The notes beneath the pieces are model-generated. The model saw nothing but the letters and a program-made list of their open reading frames with translations. It made no database searches and was not told the origin of the DNA. The translations under genes and the position numbers were made by a program. A stretch of DNA of 64,000 bases from Edaphochlamys debaryana (taxonomy: Eukaryota > Chlorophyta > Chlorophyceae > Chlamydomonadales). The DNA is taken from the NCBI GenBank assembly GCA_016858145.1, contig JAEHOE010000079.1, positions 1 to 64,000 of the forward strand, written 5' to 3'. This document shows positions 1-11,452 of this stretch, in pieces (positions within the stretch are counted from its first letter, which is position 1; every line of letters starts with the position of its first letter).

Positions 1-140
1 CCCCCTGCCTACCACGACCCGTACCCCGACCCCCCCGTGGTACACACCCCTTCTATCACGACCCGTACCCCGACCCCCCCCGTGGTACACGTGCGTCATA
101 TACCACGACCCGTTACACGCAGTACGTAACACGGCCCGTG
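1..140. repeat. GC-rich short direct repeats, CACGACCCGTACCCCG family
   Basis: Three imperfect copies of a roughly 45-bp unit begin near 12, 55 and 100. Each carries CACGACCCGT, usually followed by ACCCCGAC, a C-run and CGTGGTAC. The same core occurs once more at about 35404, beyond the transposon and satellite block, and related GTCGTG/CACGGG strings fill 34.85-35.40 kb. No coding potential is evident; frames that stay open here are products of base composition. Confidence 0.6.
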
Positions 141-213
141 GAACACTTTGTTTCGTCAAACCCCGTGGAACGTCAGTGTCCACACCAGTCCGCCAGCAGT
201 CCGCCGTCCATGC

Positions 214-372
214 AGACCCAGCCTAGCAGGATTCGAAACCAGCCAAGCAGCAATATGCCCACGTGTGATCCAGCCACGCAGGCAGCGATCCATGCATAAT
301 CCAGCCACGCAGGCATCCATCCAAGCGCAATCCAGCCAACCATCCACAAGCGGCCATATGCCCACGCACAAG
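214..372. repeat. Degenerate ~30-bp tandem repeat
   Basis: Imperfect units built on CCAGCCACGCAGGCA and CCATGCAT/CCATCCA recur about every 30 bp (for example near 270, 302 and 332). It looks like a decayed minisatellite. No gene is supported here. Confidence 0.45.
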
Positions 373-539
373 CCAACAGCAGGCAGCCGCAGCCCTAGTT
401 ATCCATCACAGTCCAGCGTCCGTGCATACTTGCCTCTGTGCCTCAGCTCGCGTCCCCCTAAGACCGCCCCCTATCCCCTACTGCGCCGCCACCCTGCCCC
501 CCCCCCTGCCTCCCGCCCGGCCTCCCGCCCTGCCTTCCC

Positions 540-2223
540 CCTTGGCTCCCTGTTCCGCCACCTCTGTTCAGCAGGTTCGACCCCACCGAGGGCTTCTCTT
601 TCTCGCCCTCCTCGTCATCCTCGTTACTGGAATCACTTGCCGCCGCCTCCCGGCTTTACAGGGGCGTCTTCTCTTGCGCTTCGGCCGGCCCCCGCCTCCG
701 GCTTGTCCTGCTGCACCCCGCTGCCTCCCGCTCCCGCTGCGCCCCCCTGCGCTCCCGTGCGCCTCGGCTTCAGCTTCGGCGGCGGGCGGCGGCTCTGTCT
801 CCGGCGGCTGGTCCTCGCTGTCCGACGACGATCCAGCTGCCCGCCGCCGCCTCGGCCGGCCGCGCCTCCTGCTCCTCAGCGGCCGCCGCAGCGGCCGCTG
901 CAGGCCGTTGCGGCCGCCGCTGGCCGTTGGCGCCCACCTCCGTCTGGGCGTTGAGCACCATCTGCGTGATTTTGGCCTCCGTGATGTTGCGCAGCTGGCG
1001 CTCCAGCGGTTGGAAGGGTCCCACACGTAGGTCATGAACTCCCTGCCAGCTCTGCAGTACAGCAAGGGGCATGAAGGCATCGCCAGAAGGCCAAGCCCTG
1101 CAGGCAAAGCCGTGCAGGCCAACTGTACCCCTGCAGGCTAAGCCCTGCAAGCCAAGCCCTGCAAGCCAAGCTCTGCAAGCCAAGCCCTGCAGCCCAAGCC
1201 CTACAGCCCAAGCCCTACAGCCCAAGCCCTGCAGCCCAAGCCCTACAGCCAAAGCCCTGCAGCCCAAGCCCTCCAGCACAGTTACTTACTTGCGGCCCAG
1301 ATGTCCGCTTTGATGACGAGGTGGTTCGCCACCAGGCTGGCCTGCCCGGTCACCCAGTGAGCCGGTCCGCCCCGGTGGCATCCTCCCAGGACTGGTGACG
1401 TTGTTGCTGCCCAGGGTGACGGTGATGGTGGCGGGCAGCTTGACGTCCTCCGGCGCGAGGGGGCCCAGCAACTCGCCAGCCGCACCCCCCCCCCCCGAGC
1501 CGCACCCATCCGCTAACCAAAAAGCCGCTCTCCCGTCTCCACCTCCAGCACGCCCCCAGCCTACCTTCTCCCATCATCTATCTCGTGACGCAGAGGCTAT
1601 CACAGGCTGGAGAGCTTGAGACCTGGGGGATGGGGGGGAGGGATATCAGGTTATGGGTGAGGCGCTGCAGGGAGCAGTGGGTGGAGGGACGCTAGTGTAA
1701 GCCGGAATAGTGTACCGGTTGGCACGGCGGAGAGCCGGCCCGTTTGAAGGTGCAGATGCTGAAGTCTGAACCCCAGCCCATCCCACCCATCTCAGAACCC
1801 ACGTTGTGCTGTGGGCGTCCCTCATTGAGCTGGTAACTGGCGGCGGCGCAGAAGAGCACAGCAATGCCGGCATGCGGACCATGAAACCCCCGTTACTGAA
1901 GCCCACCCGCGCAGAACACCCCGTACCGCACCTTGAACAGAAGGGACGAAGGCGGCGCCACCGCAGGGACGCCGCTTGAATGAGCGGGGGAAGCCTAACA
2001 CACACGCAGTTCGCTGGCGGGCAGAGAGGGCGGAAAGACACAGGGTGAGGAAGGTGCGGGGCGGGGGCAAGAGTACGGCAGCAGCCCACACACGCTCCAG
2101 CTGTCCACCTACCAGCCCCGCCAGCTTGAGCGTCTTGCGCTGGCACCCTGCATGCCAAGAGGTAGGGTACTCAGGACGACTTAGAAGCATCCCCGCGCAA
2201 GGCTTTATCGGCTCCGCCCACAT
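540..2223 (-). pseudogene. Degraded minus-strand gene of unknown function
   Basis: Several stretches on the minus strand read like protein but not in one frame. Near 1447-1390 the reading is LPATITVTLGSNNVTS. Near 1350-1290 a different frame gives SLVANHLVIKADIWAAS and ends at a consensus donor, GTAAGT. Near 1050-870, after an acceptor-like CTGCAG, EFMTYVWDPSN and then, after a frame change, RQLRNITEAKITQMVLNAQ are seen. Near 625-595 there is an acidic run, DSSNEDDEEGEKE. The repeated frame changes suggest a decayed gene or transposon remnant. I do not recognise the family. A 12-14-bp minisatellite occupies what would be an intron (1085-1280). The stretch 2224-2730 shows nothing I can name. 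Confidence 0.35.
1085..1280. repeat. 12-14-bp minisatellite (AAGCCCTGCAGCCC type)
   Basis: About fifteen tandem copies of AAGCCCTGCAAGCC / AAGCCCTACAGCCC-like units occur. It lies between two candidate exons of the degraded minus-strand gene and would be intronic. Low sequence complexity explains the open frames on both strands. Confidence 0.75.
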
Positions 2224-2730
2224 CTAACCTGAGCAAGCTTGCTCTTACGAGCGTGTCCCGCCGCCCACACCCAAGTCCCAAGTCCCAAGTCATATCCCCC
2301 CGCCGTGGAAGGCTTGCCTCCCGAAGCTACATCCCGCAGTTACAATCCTCTATGCCCCCAGCGTTACCTTCGTGGCCCCAGGTTAGACAGCGGCTATTCC
2401 AGAGCGCTGGAGCGCCATCTGCTGCTGTGAGGCGTTCGCCCGTGGCGATCGCCGCGACGCGAGCAACCAGCGACAGCCTTCAGCGTGCGCCTTTATAGAC
2501 CGAGACATCTGGTTATGGTGCGGCCGCTGACTCGCACTCCCGTCGACGTTTGAATCTTTGCGAAGCCTCGCGCTTCAGCCTTTCCCGAGAACTGAGAGAT
2601 TGAGCATTGAGCATGATTCTTGAATGAGGGCGAGCAAGGCAGGAGGAGCAAAGCTGCAGGTGCAGCTGGCACATCTCCAATTGGCAGAGTTGCAGAACTC
2701 AGTATACACATACATGCTAGTATATCATAT

Positions 2731-3205
2731 CAGCCAGGTCTCTCGGTAACTTTCCGTCTATGAGGGGGGGAGATCAATGACGGTGACCGTCATATGCGGA
2801 CACCCAACACCCCGAACACCGATGGCCGCACCGCCATAAACGGCAGCCAGGTCTCTCGGTAACTTTCCGTCTATGAGGGGGGGAGATCAATGGCGGTGAC
2901 CGTCATATGCGGACACCCAACACCCGAACACCGATTGGCCGCACCGCCATAGACGGAACGCCCTATCGCGTTGACCGCGAGTCAGCGCGCTGCATCAAAG
3001 CAGACTTGCACGCCATATGCGCTACTCGTATACTGCACCCCCGCCATAGACGCGCCGCAATAGCGACTTGACTGCGACTTATCGCGCGACATTGCGCACG
3101 CCTCCTGCCTCACTCCTGCACCGTTAGACCCCAGACCCCGCGCGACTGTTGCCATGTACCCCCAGCAAGCCATGAATGGGCCGCGCGCGGGCCGCGGAGG
3201 GCCTT
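2731..3205 (+). repeat. Left terminal inverted repeat, with a doubled 113-bp end unit
   Basis: The outer part is a 113-bp unit present twice in tandem (2731-2843 and 2844-2956). The inner part (2957-about 3205) matches 15504-15255 in reverse complement. Each unit contains the palindrome-like TGACGGTGACCGTCA or a near variant, and CCGTCTATG/CCATAGACGG motifs recur through the repeat (near 2755, 2868, 2947, 3043). Such repeated sub-terminal motifs are what transposase binding sites often look like; that role is inferred. The start codon of the plus-strand gene (3176) lies in the inner part. Confidence 0.8.
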
Positions 3206-6200
3206 CGCGCTGAACGCGACTGCATGGCGCGAATGCTCAGCCGCCAGCGCTGCACCGCACAGGCGCCACCAGCGCCATCCGCGCCTAGTTCAGACGATCC
3301 GGGCAACATCAAACGGATCAAACTCGTGTTGCCGGACAGCTGTGACTTAAACCCATGCGTGCAAGCCCCGTCCTTGCGGGGCTCAGCGGGCGTTAAGTAC
3401 AACGTGCCGGAGGCGCTCTCGCTCGTGCTTCGGGACCTCAAGGTGAGAACAGCATACCCCCGGTTTGGCACTGCTGTGTTTCGGCACGCCGGCGCCCACT
3501 CCTCCCCCTCTCCCCCCGGTTGCAGAACCCGGACACCTGCGACGATGAGGGACTGAGCGCAGCTGTCCAGGCGGCAGCGGGACGATACTTCCAGTCCTTG
3601 CCCGCCGTGAAGGCGCGGCCCCGCCTCTTGCAGCCATGCGTCGCTCACTTCGTGCAGCGGGTCACGGACATACGATTCCCGTTCAGGACTTCCTGTCCCG
3701 GCCTCCGGCAGGCGGCGGACTCAGGCGGCGAGGGCCCTGGCGATTGCCCCCACAGCGGGCGTGGAGATGGAGGTAAGAGTTGGCTTGCAGCGCAGGCGGT
3801 TGCACTTTATGCTCGCCTAGCCAGTCCACAGTCCTGGCCACCCCACCTTACTGCCAGCGATCTGCCCATTCCCTCATGCGCAACGCCTCACGCGGCCTGC
3901 CTCCGCCCCGCAATTCCCCTCCTAGGGCTCTGGCCTCGCTGCCGCTGCTGTGGCTGAGCCGGCAGCATCACGCAGGGCCTACGGCGCAGGGGCTTGCGGC
4001 GGCGGGCGAGGAGAGGGAGGTGAGAGTTGGCTTACTGCATTGTCCCTCACGGCCTGCTTTCTGTTGGCCCTCCCCACCCAATCACAGCGAACGTTAGTAT
4101 ATGGACACCATGCTCCCTTGCATGGTGGTATGTGTAGGTGACGTGCGAGTTTGAGAGAGGGCTGGCTGAGCTGAGGGCGGAGTGCGACGTGGAGCCTGGG
4201 CTAAGGACGACTGAGGAGATCCAGAGGTTAACGGCGGAGGATGGACAAGCTGGCGAAGGCGTTGGCCAGCACTGGCAAGAAGAGACCCCGACCCCTAAAG
4301 GAGCGGCTCGGACACCCTGCCCGGACAGGTGAGCAACTTATTGCCCTTTGCTCTGTTGCCAGCCACACGGTTACTACCTTCTTTTCAACCACCAGACATG
4401 GAGAGAGAGAAACTGGAGCTTGCGGCCGAAGCCCGCAGCAGCCGCACGAGGAGAACCCTCCAAGGCTACGTCCAGAGCACATTCCCTACGTGACCGCACC
4501 CTCCTCCTGGAACGGATGCCGACCTGCAGAGGGAGGTGAGCGCCGCGCACGGTGTTGCCCCATCTGCCTACTTGCTTGCAAGCTCTTTTCCCGGTCCATA
4601 ATGTCTCCCCATCTCACGTGCGCTGTTCCCGCCCGGAACTTCCCTCCTCAGGGCTCTGGCCTCGCTGCCGCTGCTGTGACGGAGCCGGCCAGCATCCGCA
4701 CGCACGGCCACGGTTGCAGGGGCATGCGTGCGGCGAGGGCTCTGGCGGGTTGTCCCCACGGCGGGCGAGGAGGAGGCAGGTGAGCGTGGCACTGGGAGAA
4801 GCACGTTCAAGCAAACAGCCCCTCCTCGGCTCACTTGCAGCTGGGTCTTGACCCCCTCCATCTTGTCCAGCACCTCACATGTCTTGTCAACCCGCCCTAC
4901 ACTGCCCTCCTCAGGCCTCTGGCCTCGCAGGCCCGTCGAGGACGGCCGTGCAAAAGCCAGGACTCAGAATCAAGCTGCGGATACCCGGACGGGTTCCCTA
5001 CAGGCCATCCAGGCGCCGCTCCACGCGTTTGATGGAGACGGCGTGCTCGGGGGCGGCGGAGGGCGGAGGCGGCGGTTCTGGTGGGGCACCCACCTCCGCC
5101 GCCGATGGCCGCCGAGGGCGGCGAAGGCGGCCTCGGCGGGGCAAACCCCTTGGCCCTGGCCGTTTGCCGCCGCCGGCGCCTCGGAGCTCGGCGTTTGCCG
5201 CTCAGCAGCCGGGAATCCAGCCGCCACCGCCCCACGCGCGCGAGGGGGAGGGTGTGCTCGGGGGTGGCGGAGGCGGAGGCGGAGGCCCTGGGGGCACCGT
5301 TGCTGCCGCCGCCGCCTCCGCCTCCGGCGCCTCGGAGCTCGGCGTTGCCGCTCAGCAGCCGGAATCCAGCCGCCACCGCCCCACGCGCGCGAGGGGGAGG
5401 GTGTGCTCGGGGGTGGCAGAGGCGGAGGCGGAGGCCCTGGTGGGGCACCCACCTTCGCCGCCGCTGGCGCTGCGGGGGGGTTCGTCGCCGGTCCTCCGCA
5501 CCTGCCCCTCACAGCGCCTCGGGCTCGCGCCCTGGGACCCCGCAGCAGGGCTTCCAGGAGCCACCGCTCCCCCCGCCTGACCGGGGCGGTATGCTCGAGG
5601 GCGGCGGAGGCGGCGGAGGCGGGGCAAACCCCTTGGCCCTGGCGTTGCCGCCGCCGCCGCCTCCGGCGCCTCGGAGCTCGGCGTTGCCGCTCAGCAGCCG
5701 GGAATCCAGCCGCCACCGCCCCACGCGCGCGAGGGGGAGGGTGTGCTCGGGGGTGGCGGAGGCGCGGAGGCCCTGGGGGCCCCGTTGCTGCCGCCTCCGC
5801 CTCCGCCTCCGGCGCCTCGGAGCTCGGCGTTGCCGCTCAGCAGCCGGGAATCCAGCCGCCACCGCCCCACGCGCGCGAGGGGGAGGGTGTGCTCGGGGGT
5901 GCGGAGGCGGAGGCGGAGGCACTGGTGGGGCACCCACCTTCGCCGCCGCTGGCGCTGCGGGGGGGTTCGTCGCCGGTCCTCCGCACCTGCCCTCACAGCG
6001 CCTCGGGCTCGCGCCCTGGGACCCCCGCAGCAGGGCTTCCAGGAGCCACCGCTCCCCCCGCCTGACCGGGGCGGTATGCTCGAGGGCGGCGGAGGCGGCG
6101 GAGGCGGGGCAAACCCCTTGGCCCTGGCCGTTGCCGCCGCCGCCGCCTCCGGCGCCTCGGAGCTCGGCGTTGCCGCTCAGCAGCCGGGAATCCAGCCGCC

Positions 6201-8320
6201 ACCGCCCCACGCGCGCGAGGGGGAGGGTTGTGCTCGGGGGTGGCGGAGGCGGAGCGGAGGCCCTGGTGGGGCACCCACCTTTGCCGCCGCTGGCGCTGCG
6301 GGGGGGTTCGTCGCCGGTCCTCCGCACCTGCCCCTCACAGCGCCTCGGGCTCGCGCCCGCGACGGGGGCGGCGGGCTTGACGGAGGCGGCGGGCTCGACG
6401 GTGGCGGCGGCCTTGGCGAGGTGTTTTGCAGCCGCCACACGGATGCTGCCTCAGGGCTCGGCGGCGGGGAGATGCCTGACTGGCCGGGTGGTCCCGCTGG
6501 TGTGGATGGCTTCGATGACCTCCTCGGCATCAACGGTATGGAGCTGCTGTCGCCGCCTGGCATGGGGCCCATGACAGGCCTCCTGCTCGGCAGCCCATCT
6601 TCATCCGCCGATGGCCAGACCAGGCAGCAGGAAGCACCCTTGACGGCGTATGCCGCCGAGACCACGGGGCTCCCCGCAGGAGGAGGCCAGCAGCTGGAGC
6701 AGGTGGACGAGGAGCCTGAGGCAGGCGGCATCCGGAACCCCACAGCGGAGGTCATCGAACTCGCCATGCGGGTACCGGTGAAGCCCACGCCGGGCGTTCC
6801 ACCCATGCATCTCATACGCGGCTTCTCAGATCACCCAGGGGCTGAAACAGACGCGAAAGCCGGCGTTCTTCCGCACCGAGCGGTGCGCAGAGCTGCTATT
6901 GCAGTTCCACGGCCTCCCAGTCCCGCCTCCGGCCTGTGCCCACCTGCCGCACATGATGCAGCTCGAGAACGCACAACGGGGCAAGTGGCGGAGCAAGCTC
7001 TACGCCGTCAACACCGCCCCTCTCCAACGCCCGCGCCCTTGAGACGTCGGTGCTGGTGCCCAATAGCGACATCATCGCTATGTCCCGGAGCGGCCTGGTC
7101 AAATGTTGATGGGACGTCGAAATGCAGGGCCGGCAGCTGTCCAAGATGTCCGACAAGCAGCGGCAGAACTTCACGGCGTACGTGGCAACATTTATCGATG
7201 CGCCAGAGGAGAAGCAGCAGGAGCTCGCCAACGCCGCGTGAGTCTCTGCACTGGGGGGTCATTCAACCGCATGCCAGGTGGTTCAAGTCCTTTTGCGTTC
7301 CGTTCGTTCCTCCTGATGTCCATGTGCCCCTGTCCCTCATCCACAGGCGCTCTGTGGACCCGGCCAAGTTCGACCGTGAGCTGGCCGCCTGCAAGGTGCC
7401 GGAAGCACGAGAGCAGCCACTCCCCCTGCCCCCGCCGGCGGCTGCGGCGAGGGCGGAGGGTGGGGCTGCGGCCGCGCCGAGGGAGGCGCCCAGGCTGGGG
7501 CGATGGATCCGCCCGCACCCCAGCGGCTGCAGCTGGCCCCGGCGCGAGCGGTGACGGCGGCGGTGGGAGCTGCGCCGGCGGTGACTGCGGCTGCGGCCGG
7601 GGGCAACGCCCAGGCCCGGAACCTTGCTGCCGGCCCCGCCCTGGCAGCCGCAGCCCGGCACATTGCAAGCATGGCCGGCGGCGGGTGTGGCAACGGCGCC
7701 TATGCCGGGGCTGCCCGCGCTCCCGCGCCCAGCCTGGCCGCCACAGCAAGCGCCAGCACACGTGCAGGCGGAGGCTGAGGGGGCCGCAGCGGCTGACGGC
7801 GCTGCCTTGGCCGAGGGAGCTGCAGCGGCGACTCGGGACGTGGCGATGACGGAAGACGCTGTCCCGGCAGCTGTCCCGGCTGCCCCGGCTGCCGGAGCGG
7901 AGAGCGATGGCGAGGCCGGCAGACAACTACAACGACTGGCGTAGATGCAGGGCGGACAAGCCGGCAGTAATCGCTTTCTTTGAGGCGGACATTAAGGAGC
8001 GGAAGGTGCGGGCGGTCAAGGCGGAGCGGAAGCAGGGAAAAGCCGCCGGCATTGCTGCCTGGCGGGCATCCAACCAGAATGCCAGGCTGCAACGGCTAAG
8101 TGACGCATGTCTCACCAAGGCCTGGGACGAGGCGTACGACAACATCACAAAACCATTCAACATCAAAGCCAGAGAGCTCGAGAAGCTGCTGGCCGCAACG
8201 CCATTCGATTGGGCGACGGCCATGCAGCTGGCCCAGGCGGTGACGCACCACGCCAGCAACCAGGCAGAGCAGAAGAGGGCAAGCAGCCTCAAGAAGAAGG
8301 TGGACTCGCGGATTGAGTAG
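3176..8320 (+). pseudogene. Second gene of the KDZ element, unknown function, disrupted
   Basis: Start ATG at 3176 lies in the left terminal repeat. Exon 1 runs to 3442 (donor GTGAGA) and joins in phase to an exon from 3526 reading NPDTCDDEGLSAAVQAAAG. Repeated exon-like units that open with GGCTCTGGCCTCGC follow acceptors near 3925 and 4652, with a related one near 4917. A Gly/Ala/Pro-rich tandem repeat spans about 5040-6350. The best later coding is VIELAMR, then a 58-bp intron (6772-6829), then ITQGLKQTRKPAFFRTERC. An exon with MSDKQRQNFTAYVATFIDA ends at 7237 and splices to RSVDPAKFDRELAAC at 7347. The last segment (7907-8320) is Lys/Arg-rich and helical. Breaks seen are a frame change near 7020, an in-frame TGA at 7107-7109, and further frame changes near 7540-7900. 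No family recognised. Its position opposite the transposase gene suggests an accessory transposition protein; this is inference. Confidence 0.5.
5040..6350 (+). repeat. GC-rich coding-type tandem repeat inside the second KDZ gene
   Basis: A block containing CAGCAGCCGGGAATCCAGCC and CACGCGCGCGAGGGGGAGGG recurs near 5200, 5350, 5690, 5840 and 6180, alternating with blocks holding GGCGCTGCGGGGGGGTTCGT and CGCCTGACCGGGGCGGTATG. In one frame it encodes GIQPPPPHAREGEGVLGG followed by glycine runs and ASGASELGVAAQQP. Copies differ by 1-bp indels (for example a missing G near 5360 and an extra T near 6229), so the frame is not kept throughout. This looks like replication-slippage expansion. Confidence 0.7.
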
Positions 8321-8329
8321 AGTCGGGGA

Positions 8330-8752
8330 TGGACGGGGAGAGGCATGGTGCACGGCGGGGAACGGGTGGGTGTCGCTGGCTTCCTCGCCTGGGGTCCGGT
8401 TGTCAGGGCATCGAGACGGTGTGGACTGCGGGTCAGCGGTGACGCAGAGTGGATACAAGACATGTGTTGATAGTGGTAGCCATAGCTGCACATTGGCAGT
8501 TCAGCTTTGTCGTAGCTGGCGGAGTCGGAGCACTAGCCAGATGCGGGGAGGTGGGCGGGTGCGAAGCACGGTGCACGTCTGGCGGCGGATGGGTGGGTGT
8601 CGCCGGCTTCCTCATCTGGGGTTAGGTTGTCAGGGCATGAAGACATCGGTGTTGACTGCAGTCAGTAAGGCGTAGAGCGGAGACAAGACAGGTGTCGGTA
8701 GTGATAGTCATGGCTTCACATTGGCGGTTTACCTCGACTTCGTAGCTGCCTT
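8330..8752. repeat. About 200-bp tandem duplication near the middle of the KDZ element
   Basis: Two diverged copies (about 8330-8512 and 8530-8752) share GGTGGGTGTCGC, GGTTGTCAGGGCAT and GACAAGACAGGTGT/TACAAGACATGTGT blocks. The same pair occurs inverted at about 22.9-23.3 kb in the right palindrome arm. The 3' limit of homology between the two arms falls inside the outer copy at about 8340. No coding sequence is apparent. Confidence 0.6.
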
Positions 8753-8759
8753 TGAGCTG

Positions 8760-10420
8760 TGGTCACCGACGTGACAGCAAGAAGAGAGGGGTGGGGCAGG
8801 GCCTTCGTTGTCGCTGTGAGCCCGCTGCCCGCTGTCCCCGTGACCTGTATGTTGAAGCTGCCCTGCCGCGACTACATCCCAGCCCCAAACCCAAACCCTG
8901 GCCTGCACTGCGGGCCGCCCGCTCTCCCCTCCCACCGCTGTGCGTGCACCTGCGGCCCCGCCGCCCTCCCACGACCGACGTGCTCAGCCCACGCCTCAGG
9001 CCCCACCCTTCCAGACACACGCCTCACACGTCCCCTTCGCTTTGGCACGCCAGAGGGATTTGATGGGAGCGTTTATGATGCATTAGGGGCCTGGTTCCCA
9101 ACCCTAAGCGGCCTGCCACCCTCCTTCGTCTCTGTCGCTTGCAGGTGCGCGCTCACGCATGATGGCGCCATACAAGACTGGAGCACACTTCGCGGCTGGG
9201 GGCCCAGCTCTACAACTCCGCTAGGTGGGCGGAGCGGAGGAGGGAAAGGAGTGACGCAGTGCATGGTGGAGGAGGCCGCAGGCGCCCATGCCTGGCCCAA
9301 GGAAAGGCTGCTGGCCGCACCCGCACCCCAGCCCCCACCCCAACCCCGCACCCTAACTTGAGCTGCAGGCAGGCCGCTGTCGCTGCCTTATGCCAATGAC
9401 GAGGGCCGCAGCAGGTACTCGTCGTTAGGCACAACTGTGGTTACAAGGGGCTTAGAACCTTGACCCTCGTCGCCCGAGCATTTCCTCACGCGGCTCAGTC
9501 GCACAGTGGACCCACTACCCAGCAGCTTAGCCTGTAGCCCAGACGGCCATGCCCTAGTCGCATCTCGCCCTGGAGCAGCTAGAACCCTGGTGAGCACGCT
9601 GAGGGAGGCTGTCCTCAGTGCGCGCCGCCCTCGCGGAATGCCTGCAAGACCCCCTCCTTCCTTGCCTAACGCCAAGTGGCGGGGCTGGACGGATCCTGTC
9701 AGCTGGCGTGACGCTGCATGCTGTCCGCTGTTCCCGTGTCCTGTCAACGCTGCCAGCTGCCTTGCCGCACCCGCTGGATGGGCGTGCGTGCATGCAACTA
9801 AGGGAGGGCTTGCATCACAACTCATCACCATTTCAACCGGAGGTGCAGCGTCCTTTATCCGGCTAGTCGTTTTACCCGTCCGAGATACACTGCACGCTAG
9901 CCCCACGTCAGGAGCGGTTACAAGTGCAACGGCAGGCCAAGCAGCCACGGCACCCTGACCCTGGCCCAGCCTAGGACCCGGACAGCGCGGACCCTCAGCA
10001 CAGGCACCCCTGCGGCCTGTGAGAACCACCCAAAACAGCGGCAGACGACACCACCAGGCGGAGTGCCTGCACCGGAGCACGTTTGGTCTAAGTCTCTAGC
10101 GAACCACGGCAGCGCGCAGCAGACCGGAGACAAGGAGTAGCGCTCCGAGCCACCCAGGCCCGCAGGCCACGCAACGAAGACACAAGGCACAGAGCGAAGC
10201 CCACACAGGGGCGGCACCAAACCACAGGAAACGAGAAAGGGGCACGACAGAACACTCACGACGGGCCGGGAGGCGAGCCCACACTGGAAACACTCGCAGA
10301 CAGAAAGCACCAGTGGTCAGAGGGCACACGGCCCCAGCCACGAGGGCGCTGGGGACGTAGGGAGAAGGACCGAAGCCGAGCCCAGAAGTCAGCAACCACG
10401 CTAACCCCCACGCGCAAGCA
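8760..10420 (-). other. Non-coding or uncertain DNA downstream of the KDZ transposase gene
   Basis: Long frames exist on the minus strand (9388-10080, a 230-codon frame ending VPNDEYLLRPSSLA), but the frame opens at GTG, not ATG, and I see no recognisable domain. The same frame is preserved in the inverted copy at 21494-22186. Because the two copies are so recent, that conservation is not evidence of function. A Thr/Arg-poor, Trp/Cys/Leu-rich reading near 10.1-10.4 kb also looks non-genuine. Confidence 0.3.
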
Positions 10421-11374
10421 CTACACCCGCGCCACTCGCGAGGCCTCCCGAGCGCTATACAGGGCCTGACGCCCGTGCTCCCGTGCTGTAACGGCAGCCA
10501 GGCAGACGACGTCCGGCACCCGTGGGCGCACGCCGGTTTCAGGGGGCACCAAGGCCAGCCGGCGAAGCCATTGACCGCCGGCCGCCAGAAGGGCTCGTTG
10601 TGCCAACGAGAGCCTACAGGCCTCAGAAGGTAAGCGCCTGGCCTGTACGGAGAGGGAGGCGGGAAGCAAGGGAGGAGGGCTGAGAGCCACGACAGGAGCA
10701 AGGCGCGCGGAGCAAGAGACGGCCCGTCCGCGCCCAGCCCCAAGCACCCTGGCGTCATCCCACCCACGCGCCTGCACCACCCGCCCATGCCCACCTGCCC
10801 AAACAAGCACGAGGCACGCAGCAACGCCTGCCCAGGCCGCAGAAGGTAAGCGCCTGGCCTGTACGGAGAGGGAGGCGGGAAGCAAGGGAGGAGGGCTGAG
10901 AGCCACGACAGGAGCAAGGCGCGCGGAGCAAGAGACGGCCCGTCCGCGCCCAGCCCCAAGCACCCTGGCGTCATCCCACCCACGCGCCTGCACCACCCGC
11001 CCATGCCCACCTGCCCAAACAAGCACGAGGCACGCAGCAACGCCTGCCCGGGCCGCAGAAGGTATCCGCCTGGCCTGTACGGAGAGGGAGGCGGGAAGCA
11101 AGGGAGGAGGGCTGAGAGCCACGACAGGGAGCAAGGCGCGCGGAGCAAGAGACGGCCCGTCCGCGCCCAGCCCCAAGCACCCTGGCGTCATCCCACCCAC
11201 GCGCCTGCACCACCCGCCCATGCCCACCTGCCCAAACAAGCACGAGGTACCCAGCAACGCCTGCCCGGGCCGCAGAAGGTAAGCGCCTGGCCTGTACGGA
11301 GAGGGAGGCGGGAAGCAAGGGTGGAGGGCTGAGAGCCACGACAGGGAGCAAGGCGCGCGGAGCAGGAGACGGCC
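10421..11374 (-). repeat. 217-bp tandem repeat, about 3.5 units, with a unique exon-like end
   Basis: Units of 217 bp run from about 10627 to 11374. Read on the minus strand, each contains a pyrimidine tract with CCGTACAG, then 64 bp reading ARRLPSAAWAGVAACLVLVWA, then CAG/GTGGGCATGG, so every unit looks like an acceptor, a small exon and a donor. The last partial unit runs into a unique, plausible coding stretch (SLAQRALLAAGGQWLRRLAL) that ends at a stop at 10421. Whether these are used as exons is unknown. The right arm carries about 5.5 units. Confidence 0.65.
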
Positions 11375-11452
11375 CGTCAGCGCCCGGCAGAGCTCCACGC
11401 TGCCGCCCCACCCACCTGGACCTGGATGCCCGCCCACGTGCGGGGTGCGTGG

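Noticed and set aside
561..590. tRNA gene, suggested by GGTTCGACCCC near 570
   Set aside because: It resembles only the T-loop box. No matching acceptor stem, D-arm or anticodon arm could be folded around it.
148..1030. 268- and 202-codon plus-strand frames near the left edge
   Set aside because: Composition is Pro/Arg/Ser/Cys-rich antisense to better minus-strand coding and crosses short repeats; no domain or splice structure supports them.
4970..6438. Arg/Ala/Pro-rich minus-strand frames opposite the Gly/Pro repeat
   Set aside because: They are shadows of the GC-rich tandem repeat on the other strand, with no start context or domain.
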